Source of the DNA: Oscillospiraceae bacterium
Lineage (GTDB): Bacteria; Bacillota; Clostridia; Oscillospirales; Oscillospiraceae
NCBI GenBank assembly: GCA_902761635.1
Contig: CACWLG010000025.1
Span: 1-37,769, forward strand
Direction: 5' to 3'
Length of the DNA stretch: 37,769 nucleotides
Both the position numbers and the translations under genes were made by a program. Within the stretch, counting starts at the first letter, position 1. Every line of letters starts with the position of its first letter. The notes beneath the pieces are model-generated. The model was not told where the DNA came from. It searched no databases and was given only the letters and a program-made list of their open reading frames with translations. Below, piece after piece: positions 1-10,569 of this stretch.

Positions 1-1000
<1,000 letters not shown>

Positions 1001-1010
1001 TCCATACCGC

Positions 1011-1046
1011 GACAAAAAAAGACACCGAAAGGTGTCTTTTTTTGTC
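1011..1046. terminator. Bidirectional intrinsic terminator between gdhA and carB-dapF
   Basis: The core hairpin GACACC-GAAA-GGTGTC at 1021-1036 has a perfect 6-bp stem and a GNRA tetraloop. It is flanked by seven A residues on the left and seven T residues on the right, so it gives a U-tract in either direction. The outer GAC/GTC bases extend the stem. It sits 10 bases after the gdhA stop and 3 bases after the carB-dapF stop on the other strand, so it can end both convergent transcripts. Confidence 0.93.
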
Positions 1047-1048
1047 GC

Positions 1049-4000
1049 TCAATATTCAAAGCTTCCCTCGTACACGACGCTGGCCCCGCCGGTGAGGAGG
1101 ACACGCTCGTCCGTGCAGTTCACCGTGAGCTCTCCTCCGAGGAGGCTGACCTTGATGTCGCGCCCCTTGTCGCACAGGCCGTTTTCACAGGCCGCCGCCA
1201 CCGCCGCGCAGGCGCCGGTGCCGCAGGCCAGGGTCTCGCCGCTGCCGCGCTCCCAGACCCGCATGCGCAGCGTGTGCCGGTTCACCACGCGCACAAACTC
1301 GGTGTTCACCCGCTCGGGGAAGAGGGGGGCGTGCTCAAACTGCGGGCCGATGCGTTCAAGGTCCAGACCGTCGATCGCGTCACAGAAGACGACGCAGTGG
1401 GGGTTTCCGACATTGACGCATGTGACGCTGTACTCCGTCCCGCCGATGCTGACCGGGGCGTCCACCAGGCTCTCCCGGTCGGAGAGGACGGGGATCTCGG
1501 AAGCGCGCAGGGAGGCTTTGCCCATGTCCACCTCCACAGAGCTGACCTTCCCGTCCCGGAGGAAGAGGCGCAGGGTGCGCACGCCGCTGCCCGTCTCCAC
1601 CGTCATTTCCTCCTTGCGGACAATGCCGCGGTCGTAGACATACTTGGCAACACAGCGGATGTTGTTGCCCGCCATTCTGCCCTCGCTGCCGTCGCGGTTG
1701 AAGGAGCGCATTTTCACATCGGCGGCGCCGGACTTCTCAATGAGCACGATCCCGTCGCTGCCGACGCCGGTGTGGGCCCGGCAGAGGCTCACGCACAGGG
1801 ATTCCGGGCAGGTGATGGCGCCGTCAAAGTTCTCGATAAAGATATAGTCGTTGCCGCAGTCCTGCATCTTGGTGAAGCGGATCACCTGACGCTCGGTGCG
1901 CATGGCGTTGATGTCCACAAGCTCGGTGCTGCTCTCATGGAAGCGGCTCGCAATGATCTCCGCGAGGGCGTTTGCCGTGTCGAGTGAGGTGAGGCAGGGG
2001 ACGCCGCGCTGCATGGCGTGGCGGTGCAGGGCAATGTAATCGCCCATGGTGCCGTCCTTGACAGCGCCGGTGTAGACGATGTAGCGCAGGGCGCCGCTGT
2101 CCATGAGGCGGGTGATCTCGTCGCTCTCCGTGGCGTTTTCCACCGCTTCCACCGGGATACCGAGGGAGGCGATGGCCGCAGCCGTGTCCCGCGTGGCGTA
2201 GAGCGTGAGGCCCAGCTCAAAGAAGCGCCGTGCGAGGGAGAGGATCTCCTGGCTGTCCTCGTTCTCCACGCTGAGCAGCACCCCGCGCGGACCGGTGAGA
2301 TCGTCCGGGAGCCTGAAGCCCGCGGCGGTCAGCCCTTTGAAAAGCGCCTCCGCCAGCGTCCGGCCGAGACCCAGAACCTCGCCCGTGGATTTCATCTCGG
2401 GGCCGAGGATGGAGTTCGCGTCCGAGAGCTTTTCAAAGGAGAAGACCGGCACCTTCACCGCATAATAGGGCGGCGTGCGATAGAGGCCAGTGCCGAAGCC
2501 GAGATCCTTGAGCTTTGCGCCCAGCATGATTTTAGAGGCGAGGTCGACCATCGGCACGTTCGTCACCTTGCTGATATAGGGCACGGTGCGGGAGGCGCGG
2601 GGATTGACCTCGATGACATACAGCTCATCCTGCCAGATGAGGTACTGGATGTTCACAAGCCCCCTGGTGCCGAGGGCCAGGGCCAGCTTTTCGGACACCT
2701 CGGTGATGCGCTTCAGGAACTTGTCGTTCAGGTTATAGGGCGGGTAGACCGCAATGGAGTCGCCGCTGTGTACGCCCGCGCGCTCGATATGCTCCATGAT
2801 GCCGGGGATCAGCACGTCCTCCCCGTCGGAGAGCACGTCCACCTCCAGCTCCGTGCCGGGCATGTATTTATCCACCAGCACGGGGTTTTCGATCCCCTGG
2901 GCGAGGATGCCCTTCATGTACTTTTCGGTACTCGCTCTGTCGCGGGAGATGCACATGTTCTGCCCGCCGATCACATAGCTCGGGCGCAGGAGGACGGGAT
3001 AGCCGAGCTCCTCGGCTGCCTGCAGCGCCTCCTCCAGCGTCAGCACGCCGCGCCCCTTCGGACGGCGGATGCCGAAGCGCTCCAGCAGGGCGTCAAAGCG
3101 CGCCCGATCCTCCGCTACGTCGATGCTGTCGGCGGAGGTGCCGAGAATCTGCACGCCCTTCTTGTCCAAATAGTCCGTGAGCTTGATAGCCGTCTGTCCG
3201 CCGAAGGCCACGACCACGCCCACCGGCTTTTCAAGCTGCACGATGTTCCACACGTCCTCCCGGCAGAGGGGTTCAAAATAGAGCCTGTCGGCGGTGTCGT
3301 AGTCGGTGGAGACGGTCTCGGGGTTGTTGTTCACGATGACCACGTCGTAGCCCATCTCCCGCAGGGTCCAGACACAGTGCACAGAGGAGTAGTCAAATTC
3401 GATGCCCTGGCCGATGCGGATCGGGCCGGAGCCGAGGACCATGACCACGGGCTTGCCCGAGCGGGGGAAGAGGCGGCTTTCGCACTCGTCGTCATAGGAG
3501 GAGTAGAAGTAGGGGGTCTCGGCGTCAAACTCCGCGCCGCAGGTGTCCACCATCTTGTAGCGCATCTCCATGCCGGGGACACTGTCAAGCCTGCAGAGCC
3601 GTTTCAGCGCCTCATCCGGGTAGCCGAGGCGCTTGGCCTTGCGGTAATCCGCCTCGGAGAGACCGTCGGATATGATATGCGCCTCAAAATCCGCGAGCTT
3701 CTTGAGCTTCCACAAGAACCAGCGGTCGATTTTGGTGATCTCAAAAATCTCGTCCACAGAGATCCCGGCCTTGAGCGCCTCAAAGACCGTGAAGATGCGC
3801 CGGTCGTCCTGGGCGGCAAGGCGCTCGCGGATCGGCGCGTCCGACAGAGGCGCGGCGTTGAGGGTGTCCAGCCCCAGCTCCGCCCCGCGCACGGCCTTCA
3901 TCAGCGCCATCTCGAAGGAAGACGCGATGGCCATGACCTCGCCGGTGGCCTTCATCTGGGTGCCGAGCTTCCGGCTGGCCCCGGCAAACTTCTCAAAGGG

Positions 4001-5080
4001 CCACTTGGGAAACTTGACCACCACATAGTCGATGGTCGGTTCAAAGCAGGCGCAGGTCTTGCCGGTGATGTCGTTTTTGATCTCGTCCAGCGTATAGCCC
4101 AGGGCAATGCGGGTGGAGATCTTCGCGATCGGGTAGCCCGTGGCCTTGGACGCCAGCGCGGACGAGCGGGAGACGCGGGGGTTTACCTCAATGACCGCGT
4201 ACTCGAAGCTGTTCGGGTCCAGCGCAAACTGCACGTTGCAGCCGCCCACGATGCCGATGGCGCTCACAATGCTGAGCGCTGCCGAGCGCAGCATCTGGTA
4301 CTCCTTATCCGCCAGCGTCAGCGCCGGGGCAACCACAATGGAGTCGCCGGTGTGGATGCCGACGGGGTCGACATTCTCCATGGAGCAGACCGCGATCACG
4401 TTTCCGGCGGCGTCGCGCATGGTTTCAAATTCGATTTCCTTCCAGCCGGAGACGCATTTTTCGATCAGCACCTGCGTGATGGGGGACAGATCCAGGCCCT
4501 GCCGCGCGATGGCGGCAAGCTCGCTCTCGTCCTGGGCGATGCCGCCGCCCGACCCGCCGAGGGTGTAGGCCGGGCGCACGATGACCGGATAGCCGATCCC
4601 GCGGGCGATCTTCAGTGCGGTCTCCACATCCTCACAGGTGGCGGAGGGAATGACAGGCTGTCCCATCTCGGCGAGGGTTTCCCGAAAGCGCTCCCGATCC
4701 TCGGCGCGCTCGATGGCGTCGATGCCGGAGCCGAGCAGCGCCACGCCGTATTTGTCGAGCGTACCGTCCCGGCTGAGCTGCATGGCAAGCGTCAGCCCCG
4801 TCTGCCCGCCGAGACCGGCAAGCAGGCCGTCGGGCCTTTCCAGCGCGATGATGCGCCGCAGCGTCTGTGCCGTCAGCGGCTCCAGATAGATGGCGTCGGC
4901 CAGGTGCTTGTCCGTCATGATGGTGGCGGGGTTGGAGTTTACGAGCACCGTCTGGATCCCTTCCTGCCGCAGAACGCGGCAGGCCTGGGCGCCTGCGTAG
5001 TCAAACTCCGCCGCCTGGCCGATCACAATGGGGCCGGAGCCGATGACCAGCACCTTGCGGATATTCGGATTTTTAGGCAT
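1049..5080 (-). CDS. carB-dapF: Fusion protein: carbamoyl-phosphate synthase large subunit (CarB) + diaminopimelate epimerase-like domain (DapF)
   Basis: One uninterrupted frame encodes 1343 residues. Residues 1 to about 1059 are a full CarB: two ATP-grasp halves (for example GGSGGGIAQ in the first, EVNPRASRT in the second) and the C-terminal MGS-like allosteric domain. CarB makes carbamoyl phosphate from bicarbonate, ATP and ammonia supplied by CarA. Residues 1060-1343 (284 aa) are a complete DapF-like domain, the family that converts LL- to meso-diaminopimelate for lysine and peptidoglycan. It starts at an in-frame Met (codon 1903-1901) with no Shine-Dalgarno sequence before it. In the DapF domain the first catalytic cysteine position is Ala (residue about 1137, in GRMAGNNIRC), while the second cysteine is kept (about 1286, in LACGTGACA). 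The start overlaps the carA stop by 8 bases. The CarB call is near certain; epimerase activity of the second domain is doubtful. Confidence 0.93.
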   Translation of the reverse strand: MPKNPNIRKVLVIGSGPIVIGQAAEFDYAGAQACRVLRQEGIQTVLVNSNPATIMTDKHLADAIYLEPLTAQTLRRIIALERPDGLLAGLGGQTGLTLAMQLSRDGTLDKYGVALLGSGIDAIERAEDRERFRETLAEMGQPVIPSATCEDVETALKIARGIGYPVIVRPAYTLGGSGGGIAQDESELAAIARQGLDLSPITQVLIEKCVSGWKEIEFETMRDAAGNVIAVCSMENVDPVGIHTGDSIVVAPALTLADKEYQMLRSAALSIVSAIGIVGGCNVQFALDPNSFEYAVIEVNPRVSRSSALASKATGYPIAKISTRIALGYTLDEIKNDITGKTCACFEPTIDYVVVKFPKWPFEKFAGASRKLGTQMKATGEVMAIASSFEMALMKAVRGAELGLDTLNAAPLSDAPIRERLAAQDDRRIFTVFEALKAGISVDEIFEITKIDRWFLWKLKKLADFEAHIISDGLSEADYRKAKRLGYPDEALKRLCRLDSVPGMEMRYKMVDTCGAEFDAETPYFYSSYDDECESRLFPRSGKPVVMVLGSGPIRIGQGIEFDYSSVHCVWTLREMGYDVVIVNNNPETVSTDYDTADRLYFEPLCREDVWNIVQLEKPVGVVVAFGGQTAIKLTDYLDKKGVQILGTSADSIDVAEDRARFDALLERFGIRRPKGRGVLTLEEALQAAEELGYPVLLRPSYVIGGQNMCISRDRASTEKYMKGILAQGIENPVLVDKYMPGTELEVDVLSDGEDVLIPGIMEHIERAGVHSGDSIAVYPPYNLNDKFLKRITEVSEKLALALGTRGLVNIQYLIWQDELYVIEVNPRASRTVPYISKVTNVPMVDLASKIMLGAKLKDLGFGTGLYRTPPYYAVKVPVFSFEKLSDANSILGPEMKSTGEVLGLGRTLAEALFKGLTAAGFRLPDDLTGPRGVLLSVENEDSQEILSLARRFFELGLTLYATRDTAAAIASLGIPVEAVENATESDEITRLMDSGALRYIVYTGAVKDGTMGDYIALHRHAMQRGVPCLTSLDTANALAEIIASRFHESSTELVDINAMRTERQVIRFTKMQDCGNDYIFIENFDGAITCPESLCVSLCRAHTGVGSDGIVLIEKSGAADVKMRSFNRDGSEGRMAGNNIRCVAKYVYDRGIVRKEEMTVETGSGVRTLRLFLRDGKVSSVEVDMGKASLRASEIPVLSDRESLVDAPVSIGGTEYSVTCVNVGNPHCVVFCDAIDGLDLERIGPQFEHAPLFPERVNTEFVRVVNRHTLRMRVWERGSGETLACGTGACAAVAAACENGLCDKGRDIKVSLLGGELTVNCTDERVLLTGGASVVYEGSFEY

Positions 5081-6146
5081 GGTCCTCGCCTCCCATCATG
5101 CCGACAAAGCGGTCGAACAGAAAACCCGTGTCGTGAGGGCCTGCGCTGGCCTCCGGGTGAAACTGCACCGTAAAGCAGCGAAACTGCGGATAATCCAGAC
5201 CCTCGCAGCTATAGTCGTTGGCGTTGACATAGCGCAGCTCCGCGAGACCCTTTACGCTCTCGCTCACCACCGCGTAACCGTGGTTCTGGCTCGTGATGAA
5301 GCAGCGGCCGAGCCTGAGATCCTTCACGGGCTGGTTTGCGCCCCGGTGCCCGTACTTGAGCTTCACCGTGTCCCCGCCGAGGGCGAGGGCCGCAAGCTGA
5401 TGGCCCAGGCAGATGCCGAAGACCGGGAGCCTGCCCAGGAGCTTTTTGAGCTGCGCGATCTCATAGACGTTCTCCTTCGGGTCGCCGGGGCCGTTGGAGA
5501 GCATGAGACCGTCGGGCTGGAGGGCCATCACCGCCTCGGCGGCGGTGTCGTGGGGCAGGACCGTCACGCGGCAGCCGCGCGCGGTCAGGCTCTCAACGAT
5601 GTGGTGCTTGGCGCCGTAGTCCAAAAGGGCTACATGGAAGCGCTCCGGCCCTTCGGCGGGGAAGGTATGCATCTCCCGGCAGCTTGCCGTGCCGACGCCG
5701 CCCGTCACCGCGTAGCGGCGGATCGGGGTGAGGTCTGCCGGCACCGCGTCACAGATCAGGGCGTTCATAACGCCCTCCTCCCGGATGATGCGGGTGAGGG
5801 CGCGGGTATCCACGGCGCAGATGCCGGGGATCTTGTGTTCCTTCAAGAAGCGGTCCAGGGCGTATTCGCTCCGAAAGTTGGAGGGGGTCTCGCAGAGCTC
5901 CCGCACCACATAGCCCCTTGCGAGGCATGTCCCCTCAAAATCCGCGGGGATGACCCCGTAGTTTCCGATGAGGGGGAAGGTGTGCAGAATGATCTGCCCG
6001 GCATAGCTCGGGTCCGTCAGGGTTTCAAGATAGCCCGTCATGCCGGTGGTGAACACGAGCTCCCCAAGGCCGTCGCCCTCGGCGCCGATGCGCAGGCCTT
6101 CAAAGACCTGGCCGTTATTCAGTACAAGATAAGCTTTCTTCATCAT
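5073..6146 (-). CDS. carA: Carbamoyl-phosphate synthase small (glutaminase) subunit
   Basis: CarA hydrolyses glutamine and channels ammonia to CarB. The protein is about 357 residues, the normal family length. The class I glutamine amidotransferase domain fills the C-terminal half. It has the nucleophile Cys in FGICLGHQ (about residue 246) and the His-Glu pair in FHPEAS (about 330-332). The N-terminal CPSase small-chain domain has the typical TGMTGYLETLTDPSY segment. Three starts are possible: GTG at 6152 (GTGA overlap with the argF stop), ATG at 6146 and ATG at 6143. None has a clear ribosome binding site, so translation probably restarts after argF. I chose the first ATG. Its stop overlaps the carB start. 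Confidence 0.96.
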   Translation of the reverse strand: MMKKAYLVLNNGQVFEGLRIGAEGDGLGELVFTTGMTGYLETLTDPSYAGQIILHTFPLIGNYGVIPADFEGTCLARGYVVRELCETPSNFRSEYALDRFLKEHKIPGICAVDTRALTRIIREEGVMNALICDAVPADLTPIRRYAVTGGVGTASCREMHTFPAEGPERFHVALLDYGAKHHIVESLTARGCRVTVLPHDTAAEAVMALQPDGLMLSNGPGDPKENVYEIAQLKKLLGRLPVFGICLGHQLAALALGGDTVKLKYGHRGANQPVKDLRLGRCFITSQNHGYAVVSESVKGLAELRYVNANDYSCEGLDYPQFRCFTVQFHPEASAGPHDTGFLFDRFVGMMGGEDHA

Positions 6147-6148
6147 AC

Positions 6149-7132
6149 TCACAGTGTCGCCGCCATGACGGCCTTGATGGTGTGCATGCGGTTTTCGGCC
6201 TCGTCAAATACCAGGGACCGGGAGCTTTCAAAGACCTCGTCCGTCACTTCCATCTCGCTCCTGCCGAATTTCTCACCCATCACCCGGCCGATGCCGGTCT
6301 TGAGATCGTGGAAGGCAGGCAGGCAGTGGAGGAAGACCGCCTCGGGCGCGGCAGCGTCCATCAGGGTGCGGTTCACCTGATACGGGGCAAGGTCGTTTAT
6401 GCGCTCGGCCCAGACCTCCTCCGGCTCTCCCATGGAGACCCACACGTCGGTGTAGAGGACCTGGGCACCGGAGACGGCCTTCACGGGGTCGGTCTCAAAT
6501 TCCAGCACGGCCCCGGTCTCCCCGGCAATGGCCCGGCATCTGGCAGCCAGCGCGGGGTCGGGGAAGTACTTTTCGGGCGCGGCGGCGACAAAGTGCATGC
6601 CCATCTTCGCGCAGCCCACCATGAGCGAGTCGCCCATGTTGTAGCGCGCATCGCCGAGGTAGACGAGCTTGATGCCGCGCAGCTTTCCGAAACGCTCCCG
6701 GATCGTGAGAAAATCCGCCAGGATCTGAGTCGGGTGAAACTCATTGGTCAGGCCGTTCCACACGGGGACGGAGGCGTATGCCGCAAGCTCCTCCACAATG
6801 GCCTGACCGAAGCCGCGGTATTCGATGCCGTCATACATGCGCGAGAGCACCCGGGCCGTGTCGGCAATGCTCTCCTTCTTCCCGATCTGCGAGCCTGAGG
6901 GGTCAAGGTAAGTCACGCCCATGCCGAGGTCGTGCCCCGCCACCTCAAAGGAGCAGCGGGTGCGGGTGCTGGTCTTCTCAAAAATGAGGGCGATATTCTT
7001 GCCCTCGTGTATCCTGTGCGGGATGCCCGCCTTTTTCTTCGCTTTCAAATCGGCTGCCAGATCGAGCAACCCTTCGATTTCCTCCGGCGTAAAGTCCAGC
7101 AGCGTGAGAAAGTCGCGCCCATGCAGATTCAT
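6149..7132 (-). CDS. argF: Ornithine carbamoyltransferase
   Basis: This enzyme joins carbamoyl phosphate and ornithine to give citrulline, the step linking carAB to the arginine pathway. The start at 7132 is preceded by AGAAGGAGA at good spacing, and the product (MNLHGRDFL...) is 327 residues, as usual for the family. The carbamoyl-phosphate-binding STRTR is at residues 55-59 and HPTQ at 133-136. The HCLPAFHD motif near residue 262 is the conserved HCLP with the catalytic Cys. An upstream extension of 10 residues is possible but unlikely. carA follows with overlapping or adjacent start codons. It could be a catabolic isozyme (arcB), but the carAB, argG and argH context favours biosynthesis. 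Confidence 0.96.
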   Translation of the reverse strand: MNLHGRDFLTLLDFTPEEIEGLLDLAADLKAKKKAGIPHRIHEGKNIALIFEKTSTRTRCSFEVAGHDLGMGVTYLDPSGSQIGKKESIADTARVLSRMYDGIEYRGFGQAIVEELAAYASVPVWNGLTNEFHPTQILADFLTIRERFGKLRGIKLVYLGDARYNMGDSLMVGCAKMGMHFVAAAPEKYFPDPALAARCRAIAGETGAVLEFETDPVKAVSGAQVLYTDVWVSMGEPEEVWAERINDLAPYQVNRTLMDAAAPEAVFLHCLPAFHDLKTGIGRVMGEKFGRSEMEVTDEVFESSRSLVFDEAENRMHTIKAVMAATL

Positions 7133-7158
7133 GGTTGTTTCTCCTTCTACAATTGACC

Positions 7159-7902
7159 TCAAAGCACCTTTGACAAGAAGCTCTGCAGCCTCTCGCTTTT
7201 GGGATGCTCAAAAATATCCTCGGGGCTGCCCTCCTCAACGACGACGCCCTCGTCCATGAACAGCACACGATCAGCCACCTCGCGTGCAAAGCCCATCTCG
7301 TGGGTGACCACAACCATGGTCATGCCCTCGTCTGCAAGCTCCTTCATGACGTCCAGCACCTCGCCCACCATTTCGGGGTCCAGAGCAGAGGTGGGCTCGT
7401 CAAAGAGCATGACATCCGGCTCCATGCACAAGGCCCTCACAATGGCGATACGCTGCTTCTGTCCGCCGGAGAGCTGGGAGGGGTAGGCGTCGGCTCTGTC
7501 AGCAAGGCCGACACGCTCCAGAAGCTGCATGGCCTTTTTGTTGGCGTCCCCCGTACTCTTTTTCAAAAGCTCCGTCGGGCCGAGGGTGAGATTGCGCAAC
7601 ACGGTCATGTGGGGGAAGAGGTTAAAGTGCTGGAAGACCATGCCCATGCGGCGGCGGTAGACGTTGATGTTGGTGCGCGGGGCGGTCAGATGTGTCCCCT
7701 CGAAGATGACGGTGCCGCTTGTGGGGCGCTCCAGCAGGTTCAGGCAGCGCAGGAAGGTGGACTTGCCGGAGCCGGAGGGCCCGATGACCACAAGCACTTC
7801 ACTCTTGGCGATGTCGACGTTGACGCCGTTGAGGGCGTGCACCGCACCGTCGTTGAAATGCTTTTCAAGATTCTTGACAGAGATGATGGGATCAGCGCTC
7901 AT
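7159..7902 (-). CDS. Polar amino-acid ABC transporter ATPase (GlnQ/HisP type)
   Basis: This is the ATP-hydrolysing subunit of an importer for polar amino acids. The 247-residue protein has Walker [10 protein letters not shown] (about residues 38-46), the Q-loop in [10 protein letters not shown], the ABC signature LSGGQKQR, Walker [13 protein letters not shown] and the switch His in VVTHEMGFA. The set is complete and in the order of the PAAT family. The start ATG at 7902 has AGGAGG ten bases upstream and overlaps the permease stop by 11 bases. argF follows 26 bases downstream, so transporter and arginine genes share a transcript. The substrate is not shown by the sequence; arginine, ornithine or another basic or polar amino acid is inferred from context. 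Confidence 0.94.
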   Translation of the reverse strand: MSADPIISVKNLEKHFNDGAVHALNGVNVDIAKSEVLVVIGPSGSGKSTFLRCLNLLERPTSGTVIFEGTHLTAPRTNINVYRRRMGMVFQHFNLFPHMTVLRNLTLGPTELLKKSTGDANKKAMQLLERVGLADRADAYPSQLSGGQKQRIAIVRALCMEPDVMLFDEPTSALDPEMVGEVLDVMKELADEGMTMVVVTHEMGFAREVADRVLFMDEGVVVEEGSPEDIFEHPKSERLQSFLSKVL

Positions 7903-8620
7903 TGCTTCTGAGCCTCCTTTCCAGTTTGCCGACCAGCCAGCTGAAGAAAACGACCAGCGCGAGATAGATCGCCGCCACGACGATCAGCGGCATGAAGGCT
8001 GAGAAGGTGCGGCCGCGGATCACGTCGCCGCCCTTGGTCAGGTCCATCAGCCCGATGTAGCCGCACACCGCCGTCTCCTTCAGCAGGGCGATGAACTCGT
8101 TTGCCAGCGCCGGCAGGACGTTCTTGAAGGCCTGCGGGATGACGATGAAGCGCATGGTCTGGAAGTAGTCGAAGCCGAGGCTGCGCCCGGCCTCAAACTG
8201 ACCGGGGTCGATGCTCATGATGCCGCCGCGGATGATCTCGGTGATGTAGGCGCCGGAGTTGATGCCGAAGACCATGGACGCCACAAACACCGTGTTCGTC
8301 GTGGAGACAAAGATGACAAAATAGCCGATCAGAAGCTGAACCACCACCGGCGTACCGCGGATGACCGTGAGATAGAGCCGCGCGATCGTATTGAGCACCG
8401 TCAGCATCGTTTTGCCGAAGCCGGGCTTCATTTCGTCTTTCATCTGGTCGTAGGCGGAGCGGATCATCGCCACCACCACGCCGATCGCAATGCCCAGCAG
8501 AAGGGCGAAGAAGGTCACCTTCAGCGTGACGAGCAGGCCGTTGGTGATGTATTTCCACCTGGCGCCCTCAATGAAATTAAAGATAAAGCTCTCCTTGAGC
8601 TTGGCGAAACTCTCTGCCAT
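7892..8620 (-). CDS. Polar amino-acid ABC transporter permease (HisM/GlnP type)
   Basis: This is the membrane-channel subunit of the amino-acid importer, 242 residues with several hydrophobic helices. The first is [20 protein letters not shown] (about residues 35-54). The segment [15 protein letters not shown] is the hallmark of PAAT permeases. The cytoplasmic EAA-type loop is seen around [20 protein letters not shown] and its following PQA. The start at 8620 has TTGGAGG eight bases upstream; a TTG five codons earlier lies inside that ribosome binding site and is less likely. A strong stem-loop separates it from the binding-protein gene upstream. Its stop overlaps the ATPase start by 11 bases. 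Confidence 0.94.
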   Translation of the reverse strand: MAESFAKLKESFIFNFIEGARWKYITNGLLVTLKVTFFALLLGIAIGVVVAMIRSAYDQMKDEMKPGFGKTMLTVLNTIARLYLTVIRGTPVVVQLLIGYFVIFVSTTNTVFVASMVFGINSGAYITEIIRGGIMSIDPGQFEAGRSLGFDYFQTMRFIVIPQAFKNVLPALANEFIALLKETAVCGYIGLMDLTKGGDVIRGRTFSAFMPLIVVAAIYLALVVFFSWLVGKLERRLRSNER

Positions 8621-8646
8621 GGACAAAACCTCCAAAAGTCAGGAAT

Positions 8647-8670
8647 CCGGGGGCGCCGAGACGCCCCCGG
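8647..8670 (-). other. Intercistronic stem-loop between binding protein and permease genes
   Basis: CCGGGGGCG, a 6-base loop and CGCCCCCGG form a perfect 9-bp GC stem. On the transcribed (minus) strand it follows the binding-protein stop by 22 bases and has no U-tract after it, so it is not a classical terminator in that direction. Such hairpins after binding-protein genes are known to protect the upstream mRNA end or partly stop transcription, giving more binding protein than permease. That role here is inference. Confidence 0.6.
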
Positions 8671-8692
8671 TTTTGTATTCATAAAACAGCGA

Positions 8693-9439
8693 TTACTCGG
8701 CCTTGATGTAGGTGTCGATGATCTTCTGCACGGTGCCGTCCTTCAGCAGCTCTTCCAGAGCGCCGTTGACCTCGTTGTAAAGCTCGTCGTTGTCAAGGCT
8801 CAGCTCGAAGCCGTACTCCTCTTCCGCGTAGACGGTGGGGAGGATCTTCAGACCCTTGTTCTGGGCAACGAAGGTCTCGGCGGGGCTGTTGTCGATGATG
8901 ACGGCGTCGCACTTGCCGGTGATAAGAGCCTGGACAGCGTCAGCGCCCTTGTTGAAACGGGCCATGTGATCCTCGCCGAAGTCGCCGGTGGCGTAAATAT
9001 CGCCGGTGGTATCCTGCTGGACGCCGATCTTGATCTTGGCGCCGTGCAGATCCTCAACGGAGGCAATGGGGGAATCCTCTTTGACGATGATGGACTGGAT
9101 GCCGGTGGAGTAGCTGGTGGTGAAGTGAACGCTCTTGGCGCGCTCCTCGGTGATGGTGATGGCGCCGAAGCCCACATCGACCTTGCCGGTGGCAACGGCG
9201 GTGATGATCGAACCGAACTCCATGTCGCTCAGCTCCATCTTGTAGCCCAGCTTGTCGCAGATGGCCTGCATGATGTCGACGTCGATGCCGACGGCTTTCT
9301 CGTCCTCGTAGTACTCATAGGGAGGGAAGGCTACGTTGGTGGCGACCTTGAGAGTCTTCTGATCCGCGGCGAAGGCGGCGGGCGCGAGGCATGCAAAGCA
9401 GAAAATCACGCACAGAAGCAGAGAAATGGTTTTTTTCAT
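8693..9439 (-). CDS. Polar amino-acid ABC transporter substrate-binding protein
   Basis: This exported receptor (248 residues) captures the amino acid for the adjacent permease and ATPase. The N-terminus is a signal peptide: KK, a hydrophobic run, then an AFA|AD cleavage site near residue 24. Cys17 has a poor lipobox (CFAC), so a signal peptidase I substrate is more likely than a lipoprotein. The mature protein has the family-3 solute-binding pattern: FPPYEYY near the start, GIDVDIMQAI, then GAITITEERAKSVHF. The start is set by TAAGGAGA nine bases upstream. A 51-base AT-rich gap separates it from the amidohydrolase; it may hold a weak internal promoter (TATAAA with no good -35). Substrate unknown. 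Confidence 0.94.
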   Translation of the reverse strand: MKKTISLLLCVIFCFACLAPAAFAADQKTLKVATNVAFPPYEYYEDEKAVGIDVDIMQAICDKLGYKMELSDMEFGSIITAVATGKVDVGFGAITITEERAKSVHFTTSYSTGIQSIIVKEDSPIASVEDLHGAKIKIGVQQDTTGDIYATGDFGEDHMARFNKGADAVQALITGKCDAVIIDNSPAETFVAQNKGLKILPTVYAEEEYGFELSLDNDELYNEVNGALEELLKDGTVQKIIDTYIKAE

Positions 9440-9490
9440 TTTTTTCGTCTCCTTAAAAATTTCAGATTTATATTCATTTGCAGAGCAAAC

Positions 9491-10569
9491 TCATATACGG
9501 ATCAATGCTGAAAACAGGCGGAGCGCGGCGTCGGTGACGGCCTCGTTCCAGTGGTAGTCCGGGGTGTGCAGCCCCGCGGCGTTCTCTCCGCCGCCGATGC
9601 CGCAGAAGAATGCGGGGCAGCGGGCGCCGTAGTGACCGAAATCCTCCGACCAGCGGAAGGGCTCCGGCGGGGTCAGGCAGGGAAGCCCTGCCCGGATGGC
9701 CGCGTTCTCCAGTGTTTCATAGAGCTGCGGGGCGTTGACTGTGGCGGGAAAGACATCCTGCTGAACGCTGTGAAAGGCGATGCCCGCCTCCCCGGCAAGC
9801 GCTGCGGCTGTATCAACCACGCGCGATGCGAGCTTTTGCAGGTCCGCATCCACCCAGGCCCGGAGGGTCAGGTCGATCTCCCCGCTGCCCGCCGCCACCC
9901 CGAAGGAGCGGGACCCGGCGTTCAGCCCTACGGGCGTTGCCATGGTCAGGCCGGAAAACTGCTTTGAATCGGTGAGCGCTGCCCAGCGGCTGAAGAAGGC
10001 CGCCATCGGAAAGACCGGGTTTTTCCCGTTTTCCGGGTAGGCCGCGTGGCTCTGACTCCCCGCAAAGGAGAGGATCAGCCCCATGGAGGCACAGGCAAAG
10101 GTGTCGCGCAGCAGCAGGACCGAGCCTGCCGGGAAGCCCGGACAGTTGTGAAAGCCGTAGATAGCGTCGATCTTCTCCCGGTCGAAGATGGCGCAGCACT
10201 CGCTGCCGCCCGCGCCGGTCTCTTCCGCGTGCTGGAAAAGAAAGAAGAGGTTTTTGCTGAGCGTCTCGCCCTTTATGGAGGCCGCCAGCGCTGCCATGAC
10301 AGAGGCGTGCCCGTCGTGACCGCAGCCGTGATAGGGCTTTGCGTCCGCGCCCATGACCGCGTCCATGTCGGCCCTGAGGGCGATGCCCGTTTTTGCCCCG
10401 GCTTCCCGGTGGGCGGCGTAGAACCATTTGCCGCAGTCGATGATCTCCAGATCGCTCTCGGCTTTGAGAAAGGCGATCAGCGTCTTTTTCGTTTCGAACT
10501 CGCAGCCGGAGGCCTCGGGGATCGCGTGCAGCTTCTTCTGCAGGGTCAGGGCTTTTTCGACCGCGTCCC

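Noticed and set aside
1049-1903. dapF as a separate gene starting at the internal ATG 1903
   Set aside because: There is no Shine-Dalgarno sequence before it and the carB frame runs in without a stop, so the fusion is the direct reading. Internal initiation cannot be fully excluded.
2018-5173. Long plus-strand open frame of 1051 codons opposite carB
   Set aside because: It is antisense to a certain carB-carA sequence, has a low-complexity His/Gly/Asp/Val-rich composition typical of shadow frames in GC-rich DNA, and shows no ribosome binding site or family pattern.
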